Shown: positions 26,697 to 35,515, counted from the first letter of the stretch. The stretch is 64,000 bases of DNA from Streptosporangiales bacterium (GCA_009379955.1 WHST01000010.1:22826-86825), one strand, 5' to 3'. Program-made: numbers and translations. Notes: a model not told the origin generated them from the letters alone.

Positions 26697-27173
26697 GTGC
26701 CACCCGGTCCGCGTCTGGAGACCAACCTGCTCTGCCTGCACCGCGTCCAGCACGGGCACCCGGTCAGTTTCTACACGTACAAGAGGCAGCCGGTGATCGC
26801 CGACCGTCCGGCCGAGGGGAAGGACCCCGCGCCGCTCGTGGTCAAGTGCCAGGCGTGCCGCGAACGCGTGCGCTACCGCGTGCTGAGCGTTGGCGCGACC
26901 AGGTGGGCACGCCGGATCTGGGCCCTGGCTGCGATCGGCTGTGTGCTCGTCGCGGCGCTGTCGGTCGCGATCTTCGTGAAGGTGGTCGTCGGCTTCGACA
27001 CCACGACGGAGCCCGGTGTCGAGTACGCCCTGATCCCCGTGGGGTTCGTCGTGGGGCTGTGTTTCAGCTTCCTCTTCCTGCGGATGGCGAAGAACGATCC
27101 TGGCGCGCGCGGGCCCGGCGTGCCGGTGACGTTCTCCAAGGCCGGGCACAAGCTCGAGGGCAGCGTCTTCTGA
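26697..27173 (+). CDS. Membrane protein with zinc-ribbon-like N-terminus
   Basis: It has 158 residues; GTG 26697 has GGGAGG 7 bp upstream. The N-terminal half is soluble and contains CQACRERVRYR, a CxxC that may be part of a metal site. Two transmembrane helices follow (IWALAAIGCVLVAALSVAIF and ALIPVGFVVGLCFSFLFL). The C-terminus (VTFSKAGHKLEGSVF) is cytosolic. I do not recognise the family. It lies between ppk and the Fur-type regulator, on the same strand. Confidence 0.7.
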   Translation: MPPGPRLETNLLCLHRVQHGHPVSFYTYKRQPVIADRPAEGKDPAPLVVKCQACRERVRYRVLSVGATRWARRIWALAAIGCVLVAALSVAIFVKVVVGFDTTTEPGVEYALIPVGFVVGLCFSFLFLRMAKNDPGARGPGVPVTFSKAGHKLEGSVF

Positions 27174-27192
27174 GCCCGCCTAGACTCGCCCC

Positions 27193-27609
27193 GTGGTCGA
27201 GGACTGGGTGGCCCTGCTCCGTACGCGTGGCTACCGGCTGACGCAGCAGCGCAGGCTCGTGCTCGAGGCGCTGCGCGAGCTGAGTCATGCCACGCCGGAG
27301 GAGGTCTACCGGCACCTGCGCAGCGAGGCCGGCGGCGTCGACCTCGCGACCGTATACCGCACCCTCGAGCTGCTCGGCGAGCTCGGCCTCGTCGGGCACA
27401 CGCGCCTCGACAGCAGCGCAGAGACCTACCACGTCGTCGACCACGCCGACCACGTCCACCTCGTCTGTCGCGAGTGCGGCACCGTGAGCGAGGCGCCGGT
27501 CGAGGCCGCCGACGGGTTCGCCGACCGGCTGCGTGCCGAGCAGGGGTTCGAGGCGGACCTCGGCCACCTCGTCGTCTTCGGCCGCTGCGCCGCCTGCGCA
27601 GGTCGCTGA
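27193..27609 (+). CDS. Fur-family metal-responsive regulator (Nur-like)
   Basis: It has 138 residues. The Fur winged helix (RGYRLTQQRRLVLEALREL, GVDLATVYRTLELLGELGLV) is followed by the metal-binding segment VVDHADHVHLVCRECG and a closing CAAC; the CxxC pairs match the structural zinc site. Order and sequence are closest in my recollection to the nickel regulator Nur of Streptomyces, and the position in the genome block agrees, but Fur, Zur or Nur cannot be separated safely from motifs alone. No nickel or iron transporter is adjacent. Confidence 0.85.
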   Translation: MVEDWVALLRTRGYRLTQQRRLVLEALRELSHATPEEVYRHLRSEAGGVDLATVYRTLELLGELGLVGHTRLDSSAETYHVVDHADHVHLVCRECGTVSEAPVEAADGFADRLRAEQGFEADLGHLVVFGRCAACAGR

Positions 27610-27612
27610 CGG

Positions 27613-28371
27613 ATGGCCTGGTCCGGGCCGGACGGGCGGCGGCTCTACTACGAGGACACCGGTCGCGGTGACACCGTCGTGCTGCTGCACGGCTGGGGTG
27701 GCAGCATCATCGAGCTCGATCACCTCAGGCGAGAGCTCGTGTCCGGGTTCCGCGTCGTCGCCGTCGACCTGCCGGGGTCCGGGCGGTCGGAGCCCAAGCC
27801 GCGCCACTACGCGCCCGGCTACTACCTGGACGACGCCCGCGCCCTCCTCGGCCTGCTCGACCGACTCGAGGTCGGCGTCGCCCATCTGGTCGGCTTCAGC
27901 GACGGCGGCGAGGAGGCGCTCCTCATGGCGGCCCTCGCACCCGGTCGTGCCCTCTCCGCGGTCACCTGGGGCGCGGCCGGTCGGGTCGAGACGTCGCCGG
28001 AGATGCTCGACGCGCTCGCCCACGTAGTCGACGCCCCGGCCGGTCCTCTCGAGACACTGGCGGCGTACCTGGTCCAGGCGTACGGCGTGGCGGAGGCCAG
28101 GATCATGACGGAGAGCTGGGCCGGCGCGCTCGGGGCGATCATCGAGAGCGGCGGAGACGTCAGCCGCTCCCGGGCCGCGCTCATCACCTGCCCCGCACTG
28201 CTCATCACCGGCACCCACGATCCGTTCTGCCCGCCGGAGCTGGTCAGGGAGATGGCCGACGCCATCCCGCGCGGCGAGTTCCGCGAGGCGACGGGAGGCG
28301 GGCACGACGTCCACCGCTCACACCGCGGCTGGTTGGTGTCGACCGTCGCCGACTGGCTCAGCGACCATTAG
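27613..28371 (+). CDS. Alpha/beta hydrolase
   Basis: It has 252 residues. The fold starts with YYEDTGRGDTVVLLHGWGGS and the oxyanion HGWGG. The nucleophile elbow is GFSDGGE (Ser), the acid lies in ITGTHDPFCPPE and the catalytic His in GGGHDVHRS. All three residues are present, so it should be an active esterase-type enzyme or haloalkane/peptidase relative. The substrate is unknown. It starts 3 bp after the Fur-family stop and is probably co-transcribed. Confidence 0.85.
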   Translation: MAWSGPDGRRLYYEDTGRGDTVVLLHGWGGSIIELDHLRRELVSGFRVVAVDLPGSGRSEPKPRHYAPGYYLDDARALLGLLDRLEVGVAHLVGFSDGGEEALLMAALAPGRALSAVTWGAAGRVETSPEMLDALAHVVDAPAGPLETLAAYLVQAYGVAEARIMTESWAGALGAIIESGGDVSRSRAALITCPALLITGTHDPFCPPELVREMADAIPRGEFREATGGGHDVHRSHRGWLVSTVADWLSDH

Positions 28372-28416
28372 CCACGCGGCCGACAGGTGGCCGGGAGACC
28401 ACCTAGTGTGGAGGGC

Positions 28417-29400
28417 GTGGACAGCCCGCTTCTCTCCCTGCCAGGTGCCGTGCCCGCCGACCCGCCCGACGAGGGGGTGGCGTGGCACTACGGTGACCCG
28501 GTCCGTGAGCAACGCGCGCTCGAGGACGGTCGCGGCTTCGTCGACCTGTCCCACCGTGCCGTCGTCCGGGTGAGCGGACCCGACCGGCTCGGCTGGCTGC
28601 ACCTGCTCACCACCCAGCACCTGGAGCACCTCGCGCCGCACGAGGCGGCAACCGCGCTGCTGCTCTCCGCGCAGGGCCGGGTCGAGCACGCCCTCTCCCT
28701 CGTCGACGACGGCGAGGCCGTGACCATGCACGTCGAGCCGGGCACGGCAGCTCCGCTGGTCGAGTTCCTCGACCTGATGCAGTTCCGCTCCGACGTCGAG
28801 ATCACCGACCTCACCGACGAGCTCGCGGTGGTCTGGGAGCCCCCGAACGACACCATGACGCCGTACCTCGCCCGGGTGTCCGACCGTGGTCGCGAGCTGT
28901 TCGTGCCCCGCGGCGAGCTGCCCGCGTACGCGGAGCGGCGCGGCGACCCGGCCGGTGTCTGGGCGTACGACGCGCTGCGGATCGCGGCGCACGAGCCGCG
29001 GTTCGGCCGCGAGACCGACCACAAGACGATCCCGCACGAGGTCGGCTGGATCGGCACCGCCGTCCACATGGACAAGGGCTGCTACCGCGGCCAGGAGACC
29101 GTCGCCCGGGTGCACAACACGGGCCACCCCCCGAGGCGGCTGGTGTTCCTCCACCTCGACGGCTCGGTCGAGACGCTGCCCGCGCACGGCGACCCGGTCG
29201 AGGCCGACGGCCGCGAGGTGGGCTTCGTCGGTAGCGCTGCGCGCCATCACGAGCTGGGCCCGATCGCGCTGGCCCTGGTGAAGCGGTCGACCCCCGTCGA
29301 CACACCGCTGCTCGCCGGCGGCGTCGCCGCGTCCCAGGAGGTCATCGTGTCCCCGGACGCCGGCCTGCACCTGCGTCCGAAGCAGCTTCTCGGCGACTGA
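28417..29400 (+). CDS. ygfZ: Folate-binding Fe-S cluster maturation protein YgfZ
   Basis: It has 327 residues. GTG 28417 (VDSPLLSLPGAVPADPP) begins as family members do; GTG 28387 would add ten unlikely residues. The signature KGCYRGQE is present as MDKGCYRGQETVARVH. YgfZ binds tetrahydrofolate and helps repair or assemble iron-sulfur clusters in enzymes such as MiaB. It resembles the aminomethyltransferase GcvT. It follows the Fur-family and hydrolase genes on the same strand. Confidence 0.93.
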   Translation: MDSPLLSLPGAVPADPPDEGVAWHYGDPVREQRALEDGRGFVDLSHRAVVRVSGPDRLGWLHLLTTQHLEHLAPHEAATALLLSAQGRVEHALSLVDDGEAVTMHVEPGTAAPLVEFLDLMQFRSDVEITDLTDELAVVWEPPNDTMTPYLARVSDRGRELFVPRGELPAYAERRGDPAGVWAYDALRIAAHEPRFGRETDHKTIPHEVGWIGTAVHMDKGCYRGQETVARVHNTGHPPRRLVFLHLDGSVETLPAHGDPVEADGREVGFVGSAARHHELGPIALALVKRSTPVDTPLLAGGVAASQEVIVSPDAGLHLRPKQLLGD

Positions 29401-29448
29401 ACGTCCCTTCCCGCTCGCGGGCCGTCACGCCGATCCTCGTCGTCTCCC

Positions 29449-29469
29449 TCTGCGATTCACACGTATGCT
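29449..29469 (+). promoter_or_regulatory. Promoter with shared operator, site 1
   Basis: TCTGCGATTCACACG (29449-29463) overlaps the core promoter, with TATGCT (29464-29469) as -10 element, 29 bp before the methyltransferase start. The core GCGATTCACA recurs at 30617-30633, and as GATTCACA in a perfect palindrome at 31953-31967. Confidence 0.6.
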
Positions 29470-29497
29470 CGCGTCAAGCTGCGTTCTTGGAGGAGAG

Positions 29498-30319
29498 ATG
29501 ACTGAAGCTGAGCAGGCCACGGGGACGGGTCCTGCCAGGCCGACCACGGCCGGCGTCTACGACGTCTACCTGGGCGGCGACCACCACACCCAGCTCGAGC
29601 GGGAGACGGCGGAGAAGCTGCGCTCGCTGATGCCCGACGTCGAGTCGATGGCGTGGGCGAACCGCAGCTTCCACCAGCGGGTGGCGCGCTGGCTGGCCGA
29701 GCAGGGCGTCCGCCAGTTCGTCGACCTGGGTGCCGGTCTGCCGACCCAGGACAACACCCACCAGGTGGTGCAGCGCGTCTCCTCGGACGCCCGCGTGGTC
29801 TATGTCGACATCGACCCGCGCACGGTCACCGCGGGGCAGCAGCTGGTCGCCGACTCACCGCACGTGGCCGTGGTCGAGGCCGACCTGCGTGAGCCGGAGG
29901 ACGTGTTGGCGCGGCCCGAGCTGCGCGGAGTCATCGACCTGACGCAGCCCACCGCGTTGCTGTGCACGGCGGTGCTCCATTTCATCTCCGACGACGCGGA
30001 CCCGTGGGGGATGATGAAGACCTACGTCGACGCCCTGGCTTCCGGCAGCTACCTCGCGCTGACCCACATCACCGCCGACAAGCAGGCCGCCGGCCCCGTG
30101 CAGGCGATCTCCAGCATCTACCGCGGTGCGGATCAGATGATCTACTTCCGCAACCGCGAGCAGGTGGAGTGGTTCTTCACCGGCCTGGACATGGTGCCCC
30201 CGTACGAGGGCGCCGACCCCAAGATCACGTTCATGGGCATCTGGGGCTGCGAGGACCCCGTCGAGGCTGACGACGACATCGGCCGGTGGGCCCACGCCGG
30301 GGTCGCGCGCAAGCCGTGA
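29498..30319 (+). CDS. SAM-dependent methyltransferase (DUF574 / Methyltransf_19)
   Basis: It has 273 residues; ATG 29498 follows GGAGGAGAG. The family start (RPTTAGVYDVYLGGDHHTQL) and Rossmann motif QFVDLGAGLPT are clear, with YVDIDPRTV as the acidic SAM-binding strand. This family is abundant in actinobacteria next to XRE/DUF397 pairs, and its substrates are unknown. The promoter carries the operator shared with the XRE gene, so the methyltransferase is probably controlled by that regulator. Confidence 0.9.
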   Translation: MTEAEQATGTGPARPTTAGVYDVYLGGDHHTQLERETAEKLRSLMPDVESMAWANRSFHQRVARWLAEQGVRQFVDLGAGLPTQDNTHQVVQRVSSDARVVYVDIDPRTVTAGQQLVADSPHVAVVEADLREPEDVLARPELRGVIDLTQPTALLCTAVLHFISDDADPWGMMKTYVDALASGSYLALTHITADKQAAGPVQAISSIYRGADQMIYFRNREQVEWFFTGLDMVPPYEGADPKITFMGIWGCEDPVEADDDIGRWAHAGVARKP

Positions 30320-30356
30320 GCCGGGGCCGGGGGCCGGGTGAGGGGAGGCGGGTTCC

Positions 30357-30593
30357 GTGTCCGATCGGTCCAAGCCGACCGTGCACGATCTGGGCGTCGA
30401 CGTCGACGCGCTGACCTGGCGGCGTTCCGGTGACAGTGCCACGGACCTCGAGGTCGCGTTCGCCGGTGAGTGGATCCTGGTACGCGCCGGCGGCGGCCAG
30501 GTGCTCGTCTTCGACCACGCCGAGTGGGACGCGTTCGTCCGCGGCGCACGCGGCCGCGAGTTCGACGACGCGGCGACACCGGACGGCGGTTGA
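30357..30593 (+). CDS. DUF397-like small protein
   Basis: It has 78 residues from GTG 30357 with GGGAGG 9 bp upstream. LTWRRSGDSATDLEVAF, then VLVFDHAEWDAFVRGARGREF, follows the DUF397 plan (WRKSS..CVEVA..F..AEW..F), but the usual cysteine and RDSK motif are absent. It is a divergent member. DUF397 proteins partner with XRE/DUF5753 regulators. Here it trails the methyltransferase by 37 bp, probably in its transcript. Confidence 0.72.
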   Translation: MSDRSKPTVHDLGVDVDALTWRRSGDSATDLEVAFAGEWILVRAGGGQVLVFDHAEWDAFVRGARGREFDDAATPDGG

Positions 30594-30616
30594 CCGCTCG
30601 AAGGCGAAGGTACGCG

Positions 30617-30649
30617 ACTTGCGATTCACAAGTTGGGCAGGCATAGTAT
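30617..30649 (+). promoter_or_regulatory. Promoter with shared operator, site 2
   Basis: ACTTGCGATTCACAAGT (30617-30633) is a 17-bp inverted repeat with one mismatch, followed by a -10 TAGTAT (30644-30649) ahead of the XRE gene. Binding here would block RNA polymerase, which fits autorepression. Confidence 0.68.
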
Positions 30650-30682
30650 GGTGACGTTGCTCTGTCAAGGAGGGGATCCGAG

Positions 30683-31534
30683 GTGAGCGGCAGCGCCTAC
30701 GGATCGACGATCGCCAAGCGGAGGCTGTCGCGCCGCCTGACCGAGCTCAGGCTGGCGAACGGATTCACCGCCAACCAGGTCTGCGACAAGCTCGACTGGG
30801 GACGCGGCAAGGTCGGCAGGTTCGAGAGCAACACCTGGCGGCGGCCGGAGATGTCCGACGTCCGCGACCTGCTCCGGCTCTACGAGAAATCCGAGGAGCA
30901 GCGGCGTGAGCTCGAGGACCTGGCCATCAAGGCCCGCGAACGCGCGTGGTGGCGCGACTACCCCGACGTGTTCGACAACGAGTACGCAGGCTATGAGGCC
31001 GACGCGACGCGCATCCGCGTCTACGTGCCGCTGCTCGTGCCGGCACTGCTCGCCACCACGGCCTACATCGAGGCGGGCATGCGGGGCGGTAACCGAGAGC
31101 CGGAGTGGCGGCAGCGAGCGCTGGAGACGCGCCTGCGCCGGCAGGAGGTCCTCGAGCGCGACGACGGCACCGCGCCACAGTTCGTCGCGGTGCTCACGGA
31201 AGCGGCGCTGAGGTACCACTGGGGCAGCCGCGACGACCGGCGGGCGCAGGTCAAACACCTGATGGAGATGAGCAAGCGGGCCAACATCGAGCTGCGGATC
31301 ATCCGCTTCGCCGACGGCCCACATCCCGGGATCCTGGGGCCCGTGACCGTCTTCGACTTCGACGGGGACGAACCGAGCGTCGTGTTCGCCGAGACCGACC
31401 TGGCGGTGCCCGAGATCAGCGATCGGGCGCAGGCCGAGACCTACATCGAGTCCTTCGAACGTACCCGCGTGGCCGCCGCCACGCCGTCCGGCACGACCGC
31501 ATATCTGGAGAAGATCGCGACAACACTGGAGTAG
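30683..31534 (+). CDS. XRE-family regulator with DUF5753 domain
   Basis: It has 283 residues; GTG 30683 follows AAGGAGG. The N-terminal helix-turn-helix (RRLTELRLANGFTANQVCDK, GRGKVGRFESNTW) is followed by a DUF5753 domain (YVPLLVPALLATTAYIEA, FDFDGDEPSVVFAETDLA). These regulators pair with DUF397 proteins in actinobacterial development and antibiotic control (BldB/WhiJ-like systems). The DUF397 gene starts 3 bp downstream. It is probably autoregulated through the operator at 30617-30633 and may act on the three promoters sharing the motif. Confidence 0.93.
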   Translation: MSGSAYGSTIAKRRLSRRLTELRLANGFTANQVCDKLDWGRGKVGRFESNTWRRPEMSDVRDLLRLYEKSEEQRRELEDLAIKARERAWWRDYPDVFDNEYAGYEADATRIRVYVPLLVPALLATTAYIEAGMRGGNREPEWRQRALETRLRRQEVLERDDGTAPQFVAVLTEAALRYHWGSRDDRRAQVKHLMEMSKRANIELRIIRFADGPHPGILGPVTVFDFDGDEPSVVFAETDLAVPEISDRAQAETYIESFERTRVAAATPSGTTAYLEKIATTLE

Positions 31535-31537
31535 ATC

Positions 31538-31741
31538 ATGACCGACCTGTCTCAAGCCGTCTGGCGGAAGGCCAGCTACAGCCAGAACGGCGCCAACCAA
31601 TGTGTGGAGGTCGCAGCGAACCTCCGCGGCGTGACGGCCGTGCGTGACAGCAAGCGGCCCGACGACGGCGCGCTGGTCGTCGACCGCGCCACCTTCGCGC
31701 GGTTCCTGCGCGACGTCAAGGATGGCCGCTTCGATTTGTAG
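31538..31741 (+). CDS. DUF397 protein
   Basis: It has 67 residues with all the family marks: AVWRKASYSQNGANQCVEVA, TAVRDSKRPDDGALVVDR and FARFLRDVKDGRFDL. It is the partner of the upstream XRE/DUF5753 regulator, probably by direct contact that alters DNA binding. A strong terminator follows 22 bp later, so the pair forms one two-gene transcript. Confidence 0.93.
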   Translation: MTDLSQAVWRKASYSQNGANQCVEVAANLRGVTAVRDSKRPDDGALVVDRATFARFLRDVKDGRFDL

Positions 31742-31763
31742 CTCGCGGTATCGAACACAGACG

Positions 31764-31807
31764 AAGATCCCCCGGCGGAGCGCACACTCCCCCGGGGGAT
31801 CTTCTTT
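31764..31807 (+). terminator. Rho-independent terminator of the XRE-DUF397 operon
   Basis: A perfect 12-bp stem AAGATCCCCCGG (31764-31775) and CCGGGGGATCTT (31792-31803) is followed by CTTT. Confidence 0.88.
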
Positions 31808-31952
31808 GTCCGCGTCCTGTCTCAAGACACGCGCGGCCAACGTTACAACGCCTCACCCGGCCCGGCCGTCAGCGCGACGGAAGTCTTGTGGACGTCTTCA
31901 TGGAGACGGCTTGTCACCACAAACTGACGTAGCGTAGAGTGCAGACTCAGCT

Positions 31953-31967
31953 TCTGTGAATCACAGA
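31953..31967 (+). promoter_or_regulatory. Shared operator, site 3 (perfect palindrome)
   Basis: TCTGTGAATCACAGA is a perfect 15-bp inverted repeat just before ATG 31970. TTGTCA (about 31911) and TAGAGT (31935-31940), 18 bp apart, may be the promoter, placing the operator immediately after the start of transcription. Confidence 0.65.
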
Positions 31968-31969
31968 TC

Positions 31970-32269
31970 ATGAGTCGCCGATGCACAGACCGAGACTCGG
32001 AAAGCGGAGATTCACCGGTGCAGAGCGGAGCCCCGTCAGACCACGACCACGGCGCCGAACGTCGTGGCCTCCCGTGGACCAAGGTCGACGACCTCAGTGC
32101 GGGTCAGCTCGCCGCGATGCAGACGATGGACGACGCCAGGCGCGAGGGCGTGCTCTCCGACGCGGATGCGCATGTGATCGAGGACCTGATCCGGGCCGGA
32201 CACGTCCACGGCGCGCGGAAGCGGGTCAGCTCGGCGCGCAGGCGGGCGCAGACCGGGCCGGGAGGATGA
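31970..32269 (+). CDS. Small hypothetical protein under the shared operator
   Basis: It has 99 residues from ATG 31970; a GTG at 32021 is a possible later start. The N-terminal third is polar (Asp/Ser/His-rich) and the rest helical: WTKVDDLSAGQLAAMQTMDD, ARREGVLSDADAHVIEDLIR, then a basic tail RKRVSSARRRAQ. No known domain is recognised. The operator overlapping its leader ties it to the XRE/methyltransferase island. A terminator hairpin follows. Confidence 0.55.
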   Translation: MSRRCTDRDSESGDSPVQSGAPSDHDHGAERRGLPWTKVDDLSAGQLAAMQTMDDARREGVLSDADAHVIEDLIRAGHVHGARKRVSSARRRAQTGPGG

Positions 32270-32290
32270 CGCTCCGGCGTCCATGAGCCC

Positions 32291-32331
32291 GAGGCCGGGC
32301 AGCGGAGGCCCCGATGCCGCTGCCCGGCCTC
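32291..32331 (+). terminator. Terminator hairpin
   Basis: A perfect 15-bp stem GAGGCCGGGCAGCGG (32291-32305) and CCGCTGCCCGGCCTC (32317-32331) closes the island. The remaining 128 bp to dtd shows nothing notable. Confidence 0.78.
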
Positions 32332-32459
32332 GATCCAACGCCCTCGCAGGTCACCAGGTGGGACCCTCGGAGCCTGCGAGGACCGTGGGTGTGGCGGCGA
32401 TGACCCCGAGATCGCCGCCACACCCTCCGCGAAACCCTCCGCGAACGTGTCCCTGCCGC

Positions 32460-32885
32460 TCAGGCCTCGACGATGAGGGTCACCGGACCGTCGTTGACGA
32501 GGCCGACCCGCATGTCCGCGCCGAAGCGGCCGGTCGCGACGGTCGCGCCCAGCCGCCGCAGCTCGGCCACGACGGAGTCGACGAGTGGTTCGGCGACCGC
32601 GCCCGGTGCCGCCGCCGACCACGACGGTCGGCGTCCCTTGCGCGTGTCGGCGTAGAGGGTGAACTGGCTGACGACGAGCAGCGGCGCATCGACGTCGGAG
32701 CACGACCTCTCCCCGTCGAGGATGCGCAGCCCCCACATCTTGGCGGCGAGCTTGGCCGCCGTCGCCTCGTCGTCGGCATGGGTGATCCCGACGAAGGCGA
32801 GCAGCCCGGGTCCGTCGATCGCGCCGACGGTCTCCCCGGCCACCGTGACGCTCGCTTCCCGCACCCGCTGGACGACCGCGCGCAT
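32460..32885 (-). CDS. dtd: D-aminoacyl-tRNA deacylase
   Basis: It has 141 residues, full length. Family motifs: [45 protein letters not shown] and the C-terminal [11 protein letters not shown] (the Gly-cis-Pro segment of the active site is in NDGPVT). It removes D-amino acids, and glycine from tRNA-Ala, to protect translation. It is divergent from the polymerase IV gene. Confidence 0.96.
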   Translation of the reverse strand: MRAVVQRVREASVTVAGETVGAIDGPGLLAFVGITHADDEATAAKLAAKMWGLRILDGERSCSDVDAPLLVVSQFTLYADTRKGRRPSWSAAAPGAVAEPLVDSVVAELRRLGATVATGRFGADMRVGLVNDGPVTLIVEA

Positions 32886-32977
32886 CCGCCGAGCGTATCC
32901 GTCGTGAGGTCCGCGGACCTGTCGGACGTGCGTGCGAACATGTGTGCGACGAACGGTCGAGGCGAAGGCAGGGCGTG

Positions 32978-34249
32978 GTGCGCGACGAGCCGAGCATCCT
33001 GCACCTCGACCTCGATGCGTTCTTCGCGGCGGTCGAGCAGCGCGACAAGCCGTCGCTGCGCGGCCGGCCCATCGTGGTGGGTGGGCTCGGTCCCCGCGGA
33101 GTGGTGTCGACGGCGAGCTACGAGGCCCGGGCCTACGGCGTGCACTCGGCGATGTCGACGGGCGAGGCCCGCCGCCGCTGCCCGCAGGCGACCTATCTGG
33201 TCCCGAGGTTCGAGCCGTACCGCGCCGCGAGCGACATCGTCATGGGCGTGCTCGGCGAGCTCTCGCCCCGCATCGAGCCGCTGTCGCTCGACGAGGCGTT
33301 CGTCGACCTCGCCGACTCGGGCCACCGCCCACTCGACCGGGCGGCCGTGGTCGCGCTGGGCGCGGAGCTCAAGCGGCGCATCCGCGAGGCCACCGGGCTC
33401 ACCGCGTCGGTCGGCGCCGGCACGTCCAAGCTGATCGCGAAGATCGCCTCCGACCTGCGCAAGCCCGACGGCCTCGTCGTCGTCCCGCCCGGCGACGAGC
33501 GTGACCTGCTGCGGCCGATGCCGGTGACCACGATCCCCGGCGTCGGCAAGGCGACGGCCGACCGGCTGGCGGGTGCGGGGGTGCGGTCGATCGCCGAGCT
33601 CGAGCGGTTGACCGAGCGCGAGCTCACCGGACTTCTCGGCGCGGCGCACGGCGGCGGGCTCCACCGCCTCGCGCGTGCGCAGGACGACCGGCTGGTCCAG
33701 ACCGAGCGCGAGAGCAAGTCGATCAGCATCGAGGACACCTTCGACAGCGACGTCGCCGATCCGTCCTGGCTGCGCGCGACCAGCGACCGCATGGCCGTCC
33801 GGGTCACCGAGCGCCTGCGACGCTCCGGCTTCGCCGCGCGCACGGTCACGGTCAAGGTGCGGCTGTACGACTTCGCCACCCACACCCGCTCGTCCACGCT
33901 GCCCGCCGCCACCGACGAGCCCTCCGTGGTGGCCCGGGTCGCGCGCCGGCTGCTCACCGAGGTCGACACGTCCGACGGGGTGCGGCTGCTGGGGGTCGGC
34001 GTCGCCGGCCTCGTGACAGGATCCCAGCCGGAGCTCTGGCTCGACGACCTCGCCCTGCCCGACTCCACCGACGGCGACGAGCCGCGCCGGCTGCTCGTCG
34101 GGCACGACGTCGAGCACGCCGATCACGGCCGCGGCTGGCTGGTCAGGGTCGACGACGAGCGGGTCGTGGTCAGGTTCGAGACCCGGGAGACGGGTCCCGG
34201 CCCGACCCGCACCGTCGTCCGCGACGACCCCCGGCTCCGGATAGTCTGA
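32978..34249 (+). CDS. dinB: DNA polymerase IV (Y-family)
   Basis: It has 423 residues. GTG 32978 ([20 protein letters not shown]) is preferred; GTG 32975 adds one residue. Catalytic acids: Asp in HLDLDAFF and the Asp-Glu pair in [11 protein letters not shown]. The helix-hairpin-helix is [19 protein letters not shown]. After the little-finger domain there is an extra stretch of about 70 residues ([20 protein letters not shown] onward) resembling the tail seen in actinobacterial DinB. It copies damaged DNA with low fidelity. No beta-clamp motif was identified with confidence, and no LexA box was seen upstream. Confidence 0.94.
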   Translation: MRDEPSILHLDLDAFFAAVEQRDKPSLRGRPIVVGGLGPRGVVSTASYEARAYGVHSAMSTGEARRRCPQATYLVPRFEPYRAASDIVMGVLGELSPRIEPLSLDEAFVDLADSGHRPLDRAAVVALGAELKRRIREATGLTASVGAGTSKLIAKIASDLRKPDGLVVVPPGDERDLLRPMPVTTIPGVGKATADRLAGAGVRSIAELERLTERELTGLLGAAHGGGLHRLARAQDDRLVQTERESKSISIEDTFDSDVADPSWLRATSDRMAVRVTERLRRSGFAARTVTVKVRLYDFATHTRSSTLPAATDEPSVVARVARRLLTEVDTSDGVRLLGVGVAGLVTGSQPELWLDDLALPDSTDGDEPRRLLVGHDVEHADHGRGWLVRVDDERVVVRFETRETGPGPTRTVVRDDPRLRIV

Positions 34250-34252
34250 GAC

Positions 34253-35206
34253 GTGAGCTCAGCGCTTCTGCCCATCCTCGCCGAGGTCGTCAGATCGGGT
34301 TTCGTGGAGTCGACGCACACGGGCTCGGCCGTCGCGATCGACTCCGACGGCAAGGTCGTCCTCGCCCTCGGTGACGTCGACCGGCCGTGCTTCCCGCGCT
34401 CGTCGAACAAGCCGCTGCAGACGGTCGGTATGGTCCGCGCCGGGCTCGACCTGCCCGACGACCTGCTCGCCCTGGCGAGCGCGTCGCACTCCGGCGAGCC
34501 GATGCACGTCGAGGGTGTCCGCCGCCTGCTCGACTCGGCGGGCCTCGACCCGTCGGCGCTGCAGTGCCCGCCGGCGATGCCGATGAACCCGGCCGCCCTC
34601 CGGGCGAGCTACGTGGCGGGCGAGGGCCCCGACCTGCTGCGGATGAACTGCTCGGGCAAGCACGCGGCGATGCTCGCGACCTGCGTCGCCGCCGGCTGGC
34701 CGACGCAGACCTACCTCGACCCGGCGCACCCGCTGCAGCGGGAGATCAGGGCGACGGTGGAGGAACTCGCCGGCGAACGGGTCGCCCACACCGGCGTCGA
34801 CGGCTGTGGCGCGCCGCTCTTCGCGATCACCCTGACCGGGCTCGTCCGCGCGTATCGATCGGTCGTCTCGTCAGATCCCGGCACCGGGGCGCGTCGGGTG
34901 GCCGATGCGTTCCGCGCGTATCCCGAGCTCACCTCGGGTACCGAGCGTGAGGAGGCTCGACTGATGCGTGGGGTGCGCGGCCTCATGAACAAGGGTGGGG
35001 CCGAAGGAGTCGATGCTGCCGGCCTGCAGGGCGGGGCCGCGCTCGCCGTCAAGATCGCTGACGGCAGTCAGCGGGCTCGCACGCCTGTGACGGTGGCCCT
35101 GTTGAAGGCGCTCGGTGTGAGCGCTCCGATCCTCGACGAGCTGGCCACGGCGCCGGTTCTCGGTGGGGGCCGCTCGGTCGGGGAAGTTCGGGTTCTCGGG
35201 CTCTAA
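34253..35206 (+). CDS. L-asparaginase (asparaginase II / ReAV-type family)
   Basis: It has 317 residues from GTG 34253, directly after dinB. Conserved active-site segments of this Ser-Lys/Cys family are present: PRSSNKPLQTVGM, ASASHSGEPMHVEGV, MNCSGKHAAMLATC, GVDGCGAPLFA and MNKGGAEGV. These enzymes hydrolyse asparagine to aspartate and ammonia and are unrelated to E. coli AnsB. It converges with the minus-strand minigene array that begins 36 bp later. Confidence 0.9.
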   Translation: MSSALLPILAEVVRSGFVESTHTGSAVAIDSDGKVVLALGDVDRPCFPRSSNKPLQTVGMVRAGLDLPDDLLALASASHSGEPMHVEGVRRLLDSAGLDPSALQCPPAMPMNPAALRASYVAGEGPDLLRMNCSGKHAAMLATCVAAGWPTQTYLDPAHPLQREIRATVEELAGERVAHTGVDGCGAPLFAITLTGLVRAYRSVVSSDPGTGARRVADAFRAYPELTSGTEREEARLMRGVRGLMNKGGAEGVDAAGLQGGAALAVKIADGSQRARTPVTVALLKALGVSAPILDELATAPVLGGGRSVGEVRVLGL

Positions 35207-35242
35207 GACCGGGGTGAGGTCGAGCTGAGTGACGCCCTGTGA

Positions 35243-35263
35243 TCACCAGTGGACGTCGCGCAC
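35243..35263 (-). CDS. Hexapeptide minigene 5 (GTG start)
   Basis: GTG CGC GAC GTC CAC TGG TGA with AAGGAG and a 7-bp spacer. Exchange of ATG for GTG and of GAGGAG for AAGGAG while the codons stay fixed argues that the unit is translated. Confidence 0.55.
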   Translation of the reverse strand: MRDVHW

Positions 35264-35428
35264 GGTGGAGCTCCTTCTCGAGTGATCAGTCGTGGGGGAA
35301 GGGAGTCGTAGGTGGATATCGGTTCAGCGGCGTCAGATGTAACGCTTGGTGTTACCAGGACTCCGGTCAGTGGCGATCTCGACGGATGTCTCGACCTCCG
35401 GCGTGGCGCCTGGTACGGACGCTGCGGC

Positions 35429-35449
35429 TCACCAGTGGACGTCGCGCAT
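35429..35449 (-). CDS. Hexapeptide minigene 4 (MRDVHW)
   Basis: Full match including GAGGAG and the 7-bp spacer. A degenerate unit may follow at 35367-35387: GGAGG, 7 bp, then ATC and five sense codons to TGA, with an unusual ATC in start position. Confidence 0.55.
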   Translation of the reverse strand: MRDVHW

Positions 35450-35494
35450 GGCGGTGCTCCTCAGAGTTGTGCAGTGATCGGGTCGTGGGGTTGG

Positions 35495-35515
35495 TCACCA
35501 GTGGACGTCGCGCAT
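35495..35515 (-). CDS. Hexapeptide minigene 3 (MRDVHW)
   Basis: The peptide is identical to minigene 1. The ribosome binding site is degraded to GAGG with a spacer shorter by two bases, so translation may be weaker. Confidence 0.5.
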   Translation of the reverse strand: MRDVHW

